DNA of 64,000 nt, taken from contig OZ037922.1 in the NCBI GenBank assembly GCA_964035575.1, positions 620,001 to 684,000 on the forward strand, read 5' to 3'. This document shows, piece after piece, positions 21,705 to 32,080 of this stretch (the stretch's first letter is position 1; the number at the start of each line of letters is the position of its first letter). This stretch comes from Rhynchopus sp. YZ270_cl-10. Lineage: Eukaryota; Euglenozoa; Diplonemea; Diplonemida; Diplonemidae. The notes below the pieces were generated by a model that saw only the letters and a list, made by a program, of their open reading frames with translations, did not search any database and was not told the DNA's origin. Made by a program: the position numbers and the translations under genes.

Positions 21705-23070
21705 TTATCGACGCATCAAAGCGAGAAGACTCTCAGGCATTTCCTTCGGATCAAAAGGGATATGACGCTCTAGGATAAACTGTTTTGTGTACGAGGCAAG
21801 GGTTCGGGGGGCCAATTCCACTTCGATCGCATCGTTTACGTATCCTCCGTTCACACATCCTCCGAACGTCAGCAGCTTATTCCGCCAGCGCACCGTCGTC
21901 GGCCGGGTACGTCCTCCACAAGATACCTCCTCAATGCACGACCACTCAAGTTTGTGCAAATCCAACTGATAACTGTCATCAAGGTACGAGAGAGATCCGC
22001 CGGTGAACACTGAGAACACACCATTGTGGCATACTGCGGTGCTGCACATTCTTTGGGTAGGGCTTGGTCCGCTGGTTTTAAGCTGACGACTCACAAAGTC
22101 AACCAGGTTCACCTCAAAAACGTCATTCAAAAACCCTGTTTTAACCGCAGCGCGTCCACCAAAGACGACCATGCTGTCTTTGTTGACTGCCGCAACGTGG
22201 TACATCCGTTCCTTCGGGGTGTGGCCGGAGTAGCGTCTGGAGACCCATTTTGAGGTGGCGGAGTTGTACTCCCAGAGGTCGTTGTTGAGGGACATGTCGT
22301 CTTGGCCGCCACCGAAGACAAACATTGAGTGTTTGTGTGTCACAGCGGTGTGGCCCTTACGACTGCCCGGGAGGCGGCTTCCTTTGGAGCGTTGGATCGA
22401 CCATTTGAAGGTAGTGAGGTCAAGGCTCCAGAGGTCGTTGAGCCAGCAGGAGTGCATGCCTGCAGAGGACTCAGCGACGCCGCCAAACATAAGCATTTTG
22501 CCGTCCATCACAACAGCGGTGTGCCCTGCGCGAGGCTTGGGGCCATTGCCGTTCGCACTGCTTGTGGTCATGTGGCGCCACGTCTTGGTCAAGAAGTTGT
22601 AGGTCCACAAATCATCGTTGCACTTCCCATCCCGCCCCCCAAACACAACCATGACATCCTCGTGCACAACGGCGGTGTGGCCAAAGCGTGGGGTAGGCAT
22701 GGTATCAGTGCCCTTCATGCGGGTCACGCTGAGGAGCTCCTGGTCGAAGAGGAGCTGCGGTTCTTGGCGGGGGGAGGCGATGGGCTGTGAGGGGGGTGGG
22801 GGGTGGATGATTGTGTTTGTGCGTAAAGTGTGTAGTAAATATTCTGGGTTGATATTTTGTACTGCTGGCCGTGAAGAGGAAACCTCTTTGATGCCAAAAA
22901 AAATCAAAGAAAGAGAAATCTTTGTGATAATGTCTGCTTATTCCCCATGCTCTGGGACACTCGGAGAAGAAGCGCAACGCCACGCAGCTCCCAACCAACG
23001 TTCATACCCAGCTGCCACACACCCCTCCGTTGGTCACCCCTCCCTCCCCCTCTGCTCCAAATCCACTCAT
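21705..23070 (-). CDS. Kelch-repeat (six-bladed propeller) protein, 2 exons
   Basis: Exon 1 is 23070-23008 (MSGFGAEGEGGVTNGGVCGS W), ending at a GTATGA donor. Exon 2 is 22784-21705, after a pyrimidine-rich CCCTCACAG acceptor. Both are phase 0, giving about 380 aa. Six kelch motifs run through residues 50-345. Each has an R-x-GHTAV or similar strand, a hydrophobic run ending in FGG, and a DLW or D-x-W turn (PRFGHTAVVHEDVMVVFGG, PRAGHTAVVMDGKMLMFGG, RKGHTAVTHKHSMFVFGG). The tail FILERHIPFDPKEMPESLLA is helical. Kelch propellers bind proteins; the partner cannot be told, and no BTB or F-box is present. The alternative without exon 1 would start at Met 22718. Its start lies only 36 bp from the stop of the next gene. 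Confidence 0.8.
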
Positions 23071-23105
23071 AAGATCACAAAAATAAAGCAAAAAAAAATC
23101 GCCTA

Positions 23106-23912
23106 TTATACCTTAACGCTAACCGGCGCTGGGAGGCACATCATGGATGGGGAGGAGATCTTAGGGAGCGGCTCGCTCCCTGGCGTCGATGTGGGTGTGA
23201 GCTCGCCTACGGACGATGTGTTTACAGAGCTGGAGGACGAAAGCTCAGTCTCTGAGGATGACGACGCCACTGCCGCAAGCTCCGACACTGCCGCTGTTGA
23301 CATCACTGCCGTGGACTGCACGCTGGCGTTCGAAGCCACACCCGCACCACCCTCCGCCACCTGCTGCACTGCATTCCCCAACACAGCCGCGACCGTCGCA
23401 TTTGGCTGCGGAATCATCATATGCGCTGTGTTCGTCGGACTCACCACAGGCACCTGAGCATGCTGCATGCCATACCACATCTGATGTCCCCCTTGCTGGT
23501 TCTGATTCCACATCTGACTTTGCTGTGGTTTGAACCATTTTTGTTGGTGGTGGTGATGGTGGTGGTGGTGGTGCTGCTGAACGTGGTGTTGGTACATCGG
23601 GGCCCCCCACCCCCACGAAGGAGAGTACGGAGGAGAAGATGGGGTGTTGAAGACGTACCCCGGGAGGTGCGGGGGGGTGTTCTGGTTGATGTGATTGGGG
23701 TCGTGGAGCGAGGGGCAGCAGGTGGCAGAGGAGGCGGATGAAGAGGAGGATGCGGTAGAGGGCTGGAGTGGTGTGGGCGACGCATGTGCCTGTGCTGCCT
23801 TCCACTGCTTCTTCTTCCTCTTCAAATTCTGAACCCGCAACCGCCCAACAGTCCCCGTGTTACGCACAGAGCTCTTCTCACTGTACGGATGCGCACTGCA
23901 TTCGCTCGACAT
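23106..23912 (-). CDS. Ser/Ala-rich low-complexity protein with His tract
   Basis: 268 aa from MSSECSAHPYSEKSS. It has a basic patch LKRKKKQWK (possible nuclear signal, residues 29-37), Ser/Pro-rich segments, a run of nine His at about 117-125, then Gln/Trp/Met-rich and Ala/Val/Ser-rich parts. There are no known domains. A high-GC, balanced codon pattern and clean frame support coding. It ends VSVK then GTATAATAG: the stop could be real, given the kelch gene 36 bp on, or GTATAA could be a splice donor as in neighbouring genes. Function unknown; possibly a nuclear or RNA-associated disordered protein. Confidence 0.6.
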   Translation of the reverse strand: MSSECSAHPYSEKSSVRNTGTVGRLRVQNLKRKKKQWKAAQAHASPTPLQPSTASSSSSASSATCCPSLHDPNHINQNTPPHLPGYVFNTPSSPPYSPSWGWGAPMYQHHVQQHHHHHHHHHQQKWFKPQQSQMWNQNQQGGHQMWYGMQHAQVPVVSPTNTAHMMIPQPNATVAAVLGNAVQQVAEGGAGVASNASVQSTAVMSTAAVSELAAVASSSSETELSSSSSVNTSSVGELTPTSTPGSEPLPKISSPSMMCLPAPVSVKV

Positions 23913-24289
23913 TGTGTTTTCTTTCAAAAAAAGAGGGAGGGAAGGGGTTATCTGCTCAAGCAGAAAAAAAAAAAAAGAGAACAAAAAAATAGGGTTTTTG
24001 GCACAAAAAAAGGGGTGAGAGAGGGGGAGTGAAAGAAAACAGAAATGTGGTTTTTTTTTGGTTTTGTGTTTTTTGTCTGTGTGACTTCACTGTGGGAGGT
24101 TATTTGGAGATAATTGGGTGGGGTGTGAGGGGAGACGAAAACAAAGCAAAAGATCTTCCTTTTTTTTTTTTTTGAGAAAAATGCTATAATTTTTAAAAAA
24201 TCTAATGGAAAAAACAGGCAACGAACATCACCTTTTCCCCCCCCTCCCTCCCCTTCGTTTGATACCGCACATAACACATTTTTTTTTCC

Positions 24290-27178
24290 TCACCTCTTTC
24301 TCTTCATCGACTGATACATCCTCATTTGCGCCCGCAATAACGTTGCGTACTCCGCTCTCAGCGACTCTGGTAAGGTGAAGGCGTGCGAACGGAGGAGCTC
24401 GTGGTGTTTGTCTGTGAAGGTGTTCACCAACCATGGGAGGAACCGGGTGGACATGAAGACCGTTGCGTTGTCTAGCGAGGCCGCGAACTCTCTGAGGAGC
24501 GCCTTCCAGACAGCGTACTCTTCTTGGTTGAGGGCAGCCTTCACTGCAGCCTTGAAGGCTGCGGGGGCAAATTCTTTTACAGGGACGGCGCCAATTCTGC
24601 GTCGAGTACCTCTCGTTTCCTTCTCTTCAACTACCTCCACGACACCAGCCTCAAACAGATCACTTTGTACTACACCCCGAAGCCTAGCTGGCTCCTCCTC
24701 TTTTCTTGCTTCAGTATACCTTTTCGCACTGCGCAACGCAATTTCGGTCTGTTTTGTCATGGTTTTTTCCTTTTCTGGTTCCCCAGAAATAACCCCGGTT
24801 CTCCCAAAATCAAGCTTCAACCGCTTTGCCGGCAGGCTATTATTGCATTCTGGAATCGGGGCGTGATTGGGGTTGTGGTTTTGTTTGTAGAACCCTTCGA
24901 TTTTGCTTTGCGTGGTAGCATCGAGGGTTTGGTATGTGGAGGAGGTTTGGAGGACCCATTGGGGGAGTTGGGTTTTGAAGGTGTGGTCTAAGGCGTAGCG
25001 TTCATCAAGGAGGAAGACTGATCCGTGGTCGCGGGAGTGGCGGATGACACGACCGATGGCTTGGTTGACAGACCGGAGTGCGTCTGTGGAGTACCATTTA
25101 CTGTCTGCCTCCATTTTGAGTTTAACGGAGAGGTCGGAACGGTTTGCGTATGGTATCCCCACTAAGGCTACGCCACGGCAGAGGCGGTCCGGCATGTCCA
25201 TTCCTTCACTGAGCTTTCCGCGGAAGACAGCAAACAAAACAGCCCCGTTCCTGCCGTCTCCCCCAGAGCTCTCGACAGCCTGTTTGTATTCGTCAACTTT
25301 GAGTGTGTTTTGTGCCTGCGAATTGGCTTCTTGGATGATAATTTTTCTGGTGTTGATGGTGTCATATATAGTGCGGTTTTCATTGAAGCTGCCAGGTTTT
25401 TTCCAAGCATCGACCATATCCTTCATAAAAGCAAAGCTTTGAAAAAAGACGATGAGTCCATCAGGGATGATCGCTGCCAGCTTTGCGATTGTTTGTCCGA
25501 GACCATTTACGTAGCCAACGTTTTTGCGGTTTTGGAATTTGGAGCTGAGAGGGACACCATTCATCCCAGCTCGGATAACTGCTCCCATGATTTGCGACTG
25601 TTGGATGACATGAGAATTTTGCATTCGGATTGGAAATGGTATCCCCATTTCTTGCGCAAAAAACTCTAATGGCGAAAGGGTTCCGGAGGTGACCAGAACA
25701 CTTCTCGGAGGTGTTTCTGCCGCAGTTGCAGGGGTGATAAGCCGTCTCATCGCTACCCCTGCATCAATACACCACACCCCCAATTGAATTGGCTGCGGAA
25801 CTCCATGTTTTGCGTACCGTTTGTCCCCAGTTTGCTCCCTGAAGACAACTGTTCGATATGATTGTAGCACCTTCCCTCCATTCTCTGCTGCGGAGTGTGT
25901 TGTGCTGGACTGCACTCCAGACAAAAATTTCTGTACTCTTTCTAACCCACCCATGGACGACCCCCCCATTGGTTCTCCATTTTCGGTCATATTCTCGGTT
26001 GCAATGCCTAACGCCTCTTCAACGACTTTTAGTGTATTAGCAAGGAAATTTTTCTCTGCCGCATTCCCCTCCTGTTTTGCCTGCCTAAGAAGGGACAGTA
26101 CTGCATCTCCTGGTAAAATCGAAGCATCGTCGGCATCCCCTTTCAACGCCTTTGGTGCATCTCCTGGTACCCCACCTCCTTCTGCTCGCTTTCCAACAGA
26201 TTCGTTTATGATATAGACCAACCTAGTTAAAAACTGTGCAACTCTATTGAAACGTGCTTCTAAAGAAGATGCTTCTGCTTCATTGTATTTTGGTAGGGTG
26301 TGCGCAGCGGCGCCTGCTTGGGAAAGCTCTGTTACAGCTTCTCCTAAGGAAACATCTGTGACAGAGAATGAACAGGCTTGGGTGGTTTGAGATGCAAGGT
26401 TGTGGGCTTCGTCAATGATGATAATAGAATCTTGCAGGTCCAGACCGATCTGTGAACGGACAGATGGGTCAACCAAATAGTTGTATGGACAGAACACAAT
26501 ATCAACACCCTCTGCAAGCTTGCGGGTCAAATAGAAGGGGCAAAACTCATTTTTGCGGCCTACTTCGAGAAGATCTTCGATATCCCCTATAGCATTCTTC
26601 TTAAGATGCGTGGCACTCCGTTCTTCACTATGAAACTTCGCTTTGAAGTTGGAAAGGTAAGGGTTCAGATTGTTAAAGAACCGGCATTTTCGGTTTGATC
26701 GGAGGGAGTTGCAGGTTGCTGTGTGAGCTGCAGCGGAGGCGCACCGTTCTGCCCGCGGGTGGACACAAAGTTTATCACGCGATGCAAGAATAGTCATACT
26801 AACCGTCTCATCCTGGTCCAGATCTGTCATAATATTGACCTCCCCAAGCCCCCCCTTCTTATTCACTACCCCTGCACTGAAGACCTGCCCAAACGCTGTT
26901 CTCCTAAACTCTCTAATAACCTGTTTTAATTGCGAATGGGTACGTGACGTATAGTACACCCGACTGCGCCGTTCCGACCCTGTCGCCTGGTTGTGTTTTA
27001 ACCACCCCAGCACCGCGCAGAGCATGCTCAAGGTCTTTCCAGTCCCGGTAGGGCTCTCCAACAAAGCGTTCTGTCTGTGGCTTAATGCGCAGATCACGCT
27101 TTTCATGTATTCTATTTGGCAGGAATAGGCTGGGTGTGGGAAGTCCACAGGGACCCCTTCGACATCGTATGTAGGCAT
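24290..27178 (-). CDS. RTEL1: RTEL1-type FeS DEAH helicase
   Basis: 962 aa from MPTYDVEGVPVDFPHPAYSC, which matches the start of RTEL1-family helicases (XPD/FANCJ/DDX11 superfamily 2). These unwind D-loops, T-loops and G-quadruplexes in recombination control and telomere upkeep. Motifs: Walker A SPTGTGKT (42-49); four FeS cysteines near 138 (KLCVHP), 156, 165 (KCRFFNN) and 213 (FCPFY); DEAH at 256-259; motif VI QAIGRVIRH at 706-714; a PIP-box-like QSKIEGFY at 757-764; and a harmonin-like helical domain near 865-935. The family's C-terminal RING is absent or on an unseen exon: the frame closes AAG AGG TGA, which contains GTGAGG. ATG 27178 was chosen because the conserved family starts there. 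Single exon, no apparent damage. Confidence 0.9.
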   Translation of the reverse strand: MPTYDVEGVPVDFPHPAYSCQIEYMKSVICALSHRQNALLESPTGTGKTLSMLCAVLGWLKHNQATGSERRSRVYYTSRTHSQLKQVIREFRRTAFGQVFSAGVVNKKGGLGEVNIMTDLDQDETVSMTILASRDKLCVHPRAERCASAAAHTATCNSLRSNRKCRFFNNLNPYLSNFKAKFHSEERSATHLKKNAIGDIEDLLEVGRKNEFCPFYLTRKLAEGVDIVFCPYNYLVDPSVRSQIGLDLQDSIIIIDEAHNLASQTTQACSFSVTDVSLGEAVTELSQAGAAAHTLPKYNEAEASSLEARFNRVAQFLTRLVYIINESVGKRAEGGGVPGDAPKALKGDADDASILPGDAVLSLLRQAKQEGNAAEKNFLANTLKVVEEALGIATENMTENGEPMGGSSMGGLERVQKFLSGVQSSTTHSAAENGGKVLQSYRTVVFREQTGDKRYAKHGVPQPIQLGVWCIDAGVAMRRLITPATAAETPPRSVLVTSGTLSPLEFFAQEMGIPFPIRMQNSHVIQQSQIMGAVIRAGMNGVPLSSKFQNRKNVGYVNGLGQTIAKLAAIIPDGLIVFFQSFAFMKDMVDAWKKPGSFNENRTIYDTINTRKIIIQEANSQAQNTLKVDEYKQAVESSGGDGRNGAVLFAVFRGKLSEGMDMPDRLCRGVALVGIPYANRSDLSVKLKMEADSKWYSTDALRSVNQAIGRVIRHSRDHGSVFLLDERYALDHTFKTQLPQWVLQTSSTYQTLDATTQSKIEGFYKQNHNPNHAPIPECNNSLPAKRLKLDFGRTGVISGEPEKEKTMTKQTEIALRSAKRYTEARKEEEPARLRGVVQSDLFEAGVVEVVEEKETRGTRRRIGAVPVKEFAPAAFKAAVKAALNQEEYAVWKALLREFAASLDNATVFMSTRFLPWLVNTFTDKHHELLRSHAFTLPESLRAEYATLLRAQMRMYQSMKRKR

Positions 27179-27429
27179 GGTTGAAAGAAAAGAGACTGCA
27201 GCTTGGTGCTTAGGAAAGGGGGGAGGGTGTGACGTGCCCTGGAGGTTCGTGTAGATAGGTTGTAAAGGGATAGGGGAAGTGTGTTGGTCTCTCTGTTGAC
27301 CGGAGGGTTCGCTTGAAAAAAAAGGGGGGGAAATGTTGGCTTGAAAATGGCTCTCCTGGCTATGTATGGAGAGGTGGTGGTCAGTACATCCGCAAACCAT
27401 GTTTTGTCGCTGTAAACCCATTGAGGTGT

Positions 27430-29160
27430 TTACTGATATACCCTAGGTCACCGCTCCTAGGTAAAGATGAACATAAGGACACAGGGTAATTAGCCTGTGT
27501 TCTATGATAGGTTCCTAGCGGGAAGAGTGGTGGGTGATGAATAGTAAGAGGTGGTAGGTGGGGGAGGAGAAGACCCTTTTTTTTTGTTGAGAATCTGATG
27601 GTACTGGTGGAGACAACTCCTTCCCATCGCTTGCCCCTCTGTCCCACGAAAAAAAAGAAGAAAAAAAATGCCGTTACCATTCCCTGGCTCACTTCTGCAG
27701 TCGCAGAAGCTCCGATGAAATGGGTGTCTTGTCTGAGATATCTTCGCTTTTTTTTTGTGAGAGTTTCTATTCACACACTTTATTTTTGGGATTTTGACAA
27801 ATTGGCGCTGTCAAAATCAAAACAAAAAAATCGATAAAGAACAGCTTGTGCACATGCGGACACATATTTACCACAACTATAAACAAAACAGTTCTTCGCT
27901 CAATGTCACCCGAAGACCGCATCATACAGAACACTACAACCCATACAGAGAGTCGCAGAAAAGAAACAACAGAAAATTCTACTTTTTAGTCATTTTCTTT
28001 GAAACACTCTATTGCAATTAGTGTAGACTGATCGAGGGATGCATTTTTTTTCCCAACCTTCCTGTATACACGCGTCAGCAACCAATACAGGTAGTGTATT
28101 GAAATGATTCTGGGGGGGGGTAAGGGGTCTAATTTTAATTTCGTCGATTTTGAGAAAAATTTTGGCCAAAAATGGGCCCACGTATAAGGAACCGGGCTCA
28201 TATTTCTCAAAATTTAAGTGGTCAAAAAATTGTCCAATTTTCCGAAATGACCCCACCGCTGCACGGGCGGAGCCCAAAAATGCAAATAAGCCACTTTTCC
28301 CAACCTTCCTGTATACACGCGTCAGCAACCAATACAGGTAGTGTATTGAAATGATTCTGGGGGGGGGGGGGTAAGGGGTCTAATTTTAATTTCGTCGATT
28401 TTGAGAAAAATTTTGGCCAAAAATGGGCCCACGTATAAGGAACCGGGCTCATATTTCTCAAAATTTAAGTGGTCAAAAAATTGTCCAATTTTCCGAAATG
28501 ACCCCACCGCTGCACGGGCGGAGCCCAAAAATGCAAATAAGCCACTTTTTGGTTTCATTGAAATGATGCGGCTGACACTGAGGAATTATGGTTTACGACG
28601 TCCCATTGAGGGGGCGAACCCTTTTTTCCCAACCTTCCTGTATACACGCGTCAGCAACCAATACAGGTAGTGTATTGAAATGATTCTGGGGGGGGGGGGG
28701 TAAGGGGTCTAATTTTAATTTCGTCGATTTTGAGAAAAATTTTGGCCAAAAATGGGCCCACGTATAAGGAACCGGGCTCATATTTCTCAAAATTTAAGTG
28801 GTCAAAAAATTGTCCAATTTTCCGAAATGACCCCACCGCTGCACGGGCGGAGCCCAAAAATGCAAATAAGCCACTTTTTGGTTTCATTGAAATGATGCGG
28901 CTGACACTGAGGAATTATGGTTTACGACGTCCCATTGAGGGGGCGAACCCTTTTTAATTTTTTGTTCTCTTGAAATGTGTAATTTCATGTTTTCGCGAAA
29001 AAAATACGAACTGATCCTACAAGGGTTGAAGGAAGGTGTGTGGAAAACAATAATAACAAGAACAACTAATTGCTAAGAAAAAAAATGGGGTGTGCTGTTG
29101 ATAACTCCGCGCGATTTTCGGAACCACCATAGCATCCTGGCGATTTTCTGGAGGTGCTGA
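27430..29160. other. Intergenic; tandem 329-bp repeats and small hairpins
   Basis: Upstream of the RTEL1 gene. Two short hairpins lie at 27442-27463 (CCTAGG...CCTAGG) and 27477-27503 (ACACAGG...CCTGTGT). The 28052-28957 repeat block is preceded by a family B fragment (28008-28045, AATTAGTGTAGACTGATCGA). No gene seen. Confidence 0.6.
28052..28957. repeat. Triplicated unit of 247/329 bp
   Basis: Units start at 28052, 28299 and 28628 with CCCAACCTTCCTGTATACAC. Units 2 and 3 are nearly identical and include an 82-bp extension (GGTTTCATTGAAATGATGCG...) missing from unit 1. Copies differ mainly in the length of a G run, so the duplication is recent. Each unit carries AATGACCCCACCGCTGCACG, which resembles a module in the hAT and Harbinger-like elements. 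Confidence 0.85.
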
Positions 29161-29167
29161 TGTGACG

Positions 29168-29473
29168 ATGCCTGGTGCGATCGACGACGTGTTGTCGTCT
29201 GTGCATTATGTGTTCCTTCCGCACTGCTCTGATGACGACGACGATGCGTGGGAGCCTGTGGACGACTACGAGCTGGAACATGCCGAGGCCGCCCGAGCGA
29301 ATGGTTATCGAGCCTGCCGAGACTACGTCCAATAACGCGATCGAGCAGATGGTGCTGGACGAAGAGGACAGCCCCACTGTTTGAACGTTTCAGATGCAGG
29401 CATCCCAGTGGGGCCAGCGTACGAAGAGCGTTTTAGCATACCTGCAGAAGAGCAGAATGCTGGCGTGTTGTAG
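29168..29473 (+). pseudogene. Broken acidic coding fragment, unidentified
   Basis: MPGAIDDVLSSVHYVFLPHC, then an acidic run (DDDDDAWEPVDDYELEHAEA) that stops at 29335. In the same frame DAGIPVGPAYEERFSIPAEE resumes until 29473, while another frame reads PAETTSNNAIEQMVLDEEDS. Codon use is gene-like (GC-balanced) in an AT-rich setting. It may be the acidic tail of a transposase, but no diagnostic motif is visible. Confidence 0.35.
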
Positions 29474-29859
29474 ATTATATTTTTTTCAGAGTGGAGTTCC
29501 ACAGCACACCCGGTTTTTTTTCTGATAGCAATTACTTGTTTTTTTTTTTTTTTTTTGCAACTTTTTTTTGGTTATATTTGGTAATGTCTATTACAATCAG
29601 TGTAGACACCCCGGCTTCGCTCCACTCCATTTATTAGTAATCTGTTTGGGTTAGTACAGGTTTGTCATTGTCCTACCTTCTTTCCAAGCATAAACGCTAG
29701 TTAGTGGGTTTCGACGCCTAGCTTGGTGCTTTAAAAAAAGATCGAAAAGAAAACCTTTTCTAAGATGAATAAATCTCTCAAACACATCGTCCACAGGGGA
29801 AAGGGATGAAATGATAAACATCAACAATGGAACATCATTTTTGGAAAAAAAAAAGAAGA

Positions 29860-29970
29860 CGTGACATACAACAACGCTCGTGAACAGTGTAACTTAGTAG
29901 AACCGGTTGTACCAGGGGGTGGACCCCAACCATGCAGTCCTACAACCCATTTCGTGGTTTACATCATGAT
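29860..29970 (+). repeat. SINE-like family C copy
   Basis: GTGACATACAACAACGCTCG, TGAACAGTGTAACTTAGTAG, AACCGGTTGTACCAGG, then CAACCATGCAGTCCTACAAC and TTTCGTGGTTTACATCATGA. Confidence 0.6.
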
Positions 29971-30340
29971 ACAAAAGAAAAGTTGATGGTATCAGTTTTT
30001 GGAACATCTGATATTCATCAATGTGGTACACCACCGTGAGGGTGGTGTGCTCCACTGTACTTTACTTTACACTGTTGCATTTTGTTTAATTTTGCACACC
30101 ACACATAGTATACACTCAAAAATACAAAACTGTTATTTTCTACATTCGAACCCACTACGACACACGACGTGCCCCTCTTCCCCTTTCTCCCCTCCACCCC
30201 CCCCAACCCTCCAGACAACTTAAGATACATATGAGCGAAATCACACAGCGGTCACACTTTTTGACTTCGAATCAAATTGGGCTTCCTTTTTCTCCCCCCT
30301 CCACCCTCCACCCAGTGTTCTAAAACACGTGACATACCCC

Positions 30341-30370
30341 CGCGTATTAATACGCGTACGTATTAATACG
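30341..30370. repeat. Adjacent perfect palindromes
   Basis: CGCGTATTAATACGCG (30341-30356) followed by CGTATTAATACG (30359-30370). Could be a protein-binding site or a cruciform; the context is intergenic. Confidence 0.7.
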
Positions 30371-30512
30371 AATCAGTACGTATTTTTGAACCCTGCCCAT
30401 CCCCCCAGCTGGCAGCTAGATAGTAGTATAGCGTGGGAGGAGACACAACAGCACCCCCCGTCTGCTGGATGGGGAGGGCCTTGCTGCTGATTTGTGAGAA
30501 ATTTTCCATCAT

Positions 30513-30546
30513 ATAATGCACATCACAATACAGTATTGTGCATTAT
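30513..30546. repeat. Hairpin, CACAATA/TATTGTG with ATAATG/CATTAT base
   Basis: A 7-bp inner and 6-bp outer stem around CAG. CACAATACAG recurs at 30571, suggesting a duplicated arm. Confidence 0.5.
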
Positions 30547-31208
30547 GTAGTATGATTGGGCAATTTTATCACAATACAGCCAACCACGATGTGTCATCCA
30601 CATCTCCCTTCGGTCACCCCCTAACCCTTCGCTCTGTGGACTGTCCACTGAGAGCAGGAGAGCGGTTAACCAACCGTTCTTCAGCAAGATCCGCTAATGC
30701 CTGGTCCTCAGCAGTCCTGTGGGAAGAGGTGTGGTGTGGAATAGACAGTAAGTTGATACGAATAGGTTAATATTAGCCTTTCAGAGAATTTTCCAAAAAA
30801 ACAATATTAGATGTTTATTAGCCTATATCAGTGATAAAAGTGTCCTGCGGTACCAGCCTAGGCCAGGGATGCCTTCTTCGACATAGGCGGTAAGAGAAAA
30901 GAACACCAACGCCAGCAACAGTGGGATACTGTGCTGGATGAGGCAGATTGCCACCAGGGGGGGAGAGGTCAAAGATGACAAGCCAGGATTTAATTATTCG
31001 TATTCTTTTTTACATCCATGTAAGCATCAATAGGGTCCTTTCCACCCGCATTGCTGTGGATATGCCTTGAATTTCCACATCCACACACAACACCACACGC
31101 ACCTTTCAGACAACCGCACAGTACTCCCGAATAAAAAAAAATGGTAGGACGCCCGAGTTGCTGGTCAAAGAATTACTTCGACGCAAACAATAAGTGCTCG
31201 TTCTGCAG

Positions 31209-31848
31209 GTAGTCGCCGAGGGCGAGACGGAGTTCAAGAACATTGACCTGGGCACGCTTCTCGCTCTAGCAGCAGACAGGTGTACGTCTGGAGAAAGAGG
31301 GGGGCTTTGCCTTTTGCATCCTGATCAATCGGGGGGTGTTGTCCAAGGGGATGGGAGGAAGAGGACACAGGAGTGCATTTTGCAGTACCCACCGCGAGGA
31401 TTGGCTCTCCACTTTGCACTCGGCGCAAGCTTTTTTATTCAAGAGCTCCACGAGCAGTTCAACTGCCACCTCCACAATCCCGCGTACACGGTCGACGGCA
31501 ATGCTTCTGCAAGATACATTGCGAAGCATACGACGAAGTCTGAGGTGGGCACGCTGTTGGAAACTGCGACGCCGTGCCTGGACGCACAGCGGATTCTTTT
31601 TACGCGTACAGCAGCCACATACGCCAACAGCTCCCTCCTCAAGCACACGTTGTTCCACTGCGCTCAGCGGTTGGCCTGCAGACGTCGTGTGTCCTCTCCA
31701 CGACATCAAGGGCATCACCATGCTCCTGTATGTCCACTCGGGAGGACTATCGGCCATCAATGATGTCTTCGGGGTGTACCACATAGCGCATCAAAAACGG
31801 GTGAGTCAGTGGCGGGAAGGTTTAGATGAGTTGTTGAAGGAGGAATAA
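31209..31848 (+). CDS. Candidate gene of unknown function, frame shifts near 31650
   Basis: A gene-like, GC-balanced region on the plus strand. From 31209 the frame reads VVAEGETEFKNIDLGTLLAL, FALGASFFIQELHEQF and AKHTTKSEVGTLLETA. Around 31650 the coding signal moves to another frame (LSGWPADVVCPLHDIKGITM, YVHSGGLSAINDVFGVYHIA), ending in a stop at 31848. A TTCTGCAG acceptor lies just before 31209, and a Cys pair (NNKCSFC) precedes it in a third frame. It may be a multi-exon gene, one with an unusually short intron, or a pseudogene. No family was recognised. If real, it is the only plus-strand host gene here and converges on the CLC gene. Confidence 0.35.
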
Positions 31849-32080
31849 AATAAGGGTGGCCCACCCTAACAGAAGAAAGCAGAGAAGACAAAGAAAGACG
31901 AAGTCTTTAACAGAAGAACGCGCAGGCACGGGCTGCGCCGGTCGACCTTGATTGATACTTGGGAGCTCGTGGTAGGACATTAGGACTTGAAGTCTGTGTT
32001 TCATTTGGCCTGCACAACGTGCAGGGAAAGACTCTGTCTTCTGTACAAATCCCTCAACCCAAATCGACCTGGAAGACTAT

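Larger units (their letters stand above)
29474..31140. other. Intergenic, several palindromes, no gene seen
   Basis: Holds a family B copy (about 29587-29630), a family C copy (29860-29970), a CACCACC/GGGTGGTG hairpin near 30030-30050, the palindromes at 30341-30370 and the hairpin at 30513-30546. 30560-31140 has more even base composition but no convincing frame. Confidence 0.5.

Noticed and set aside
23070-23110. Fusion of the Ser/Ala-rich gene to the kelch gene through GTATAA as donor
   Set aside because: The kelch gene has its own ATG exon with a better GTATGA donor; the 36-bp gap suits two close genes.
29587-29630. tRNA or tRNA-derived origin of the TTAGTGTAG family
   Set aside because: An A-box-like string is present, but no B box, anticodon arm or cloverleaf could be drawn in any copy.
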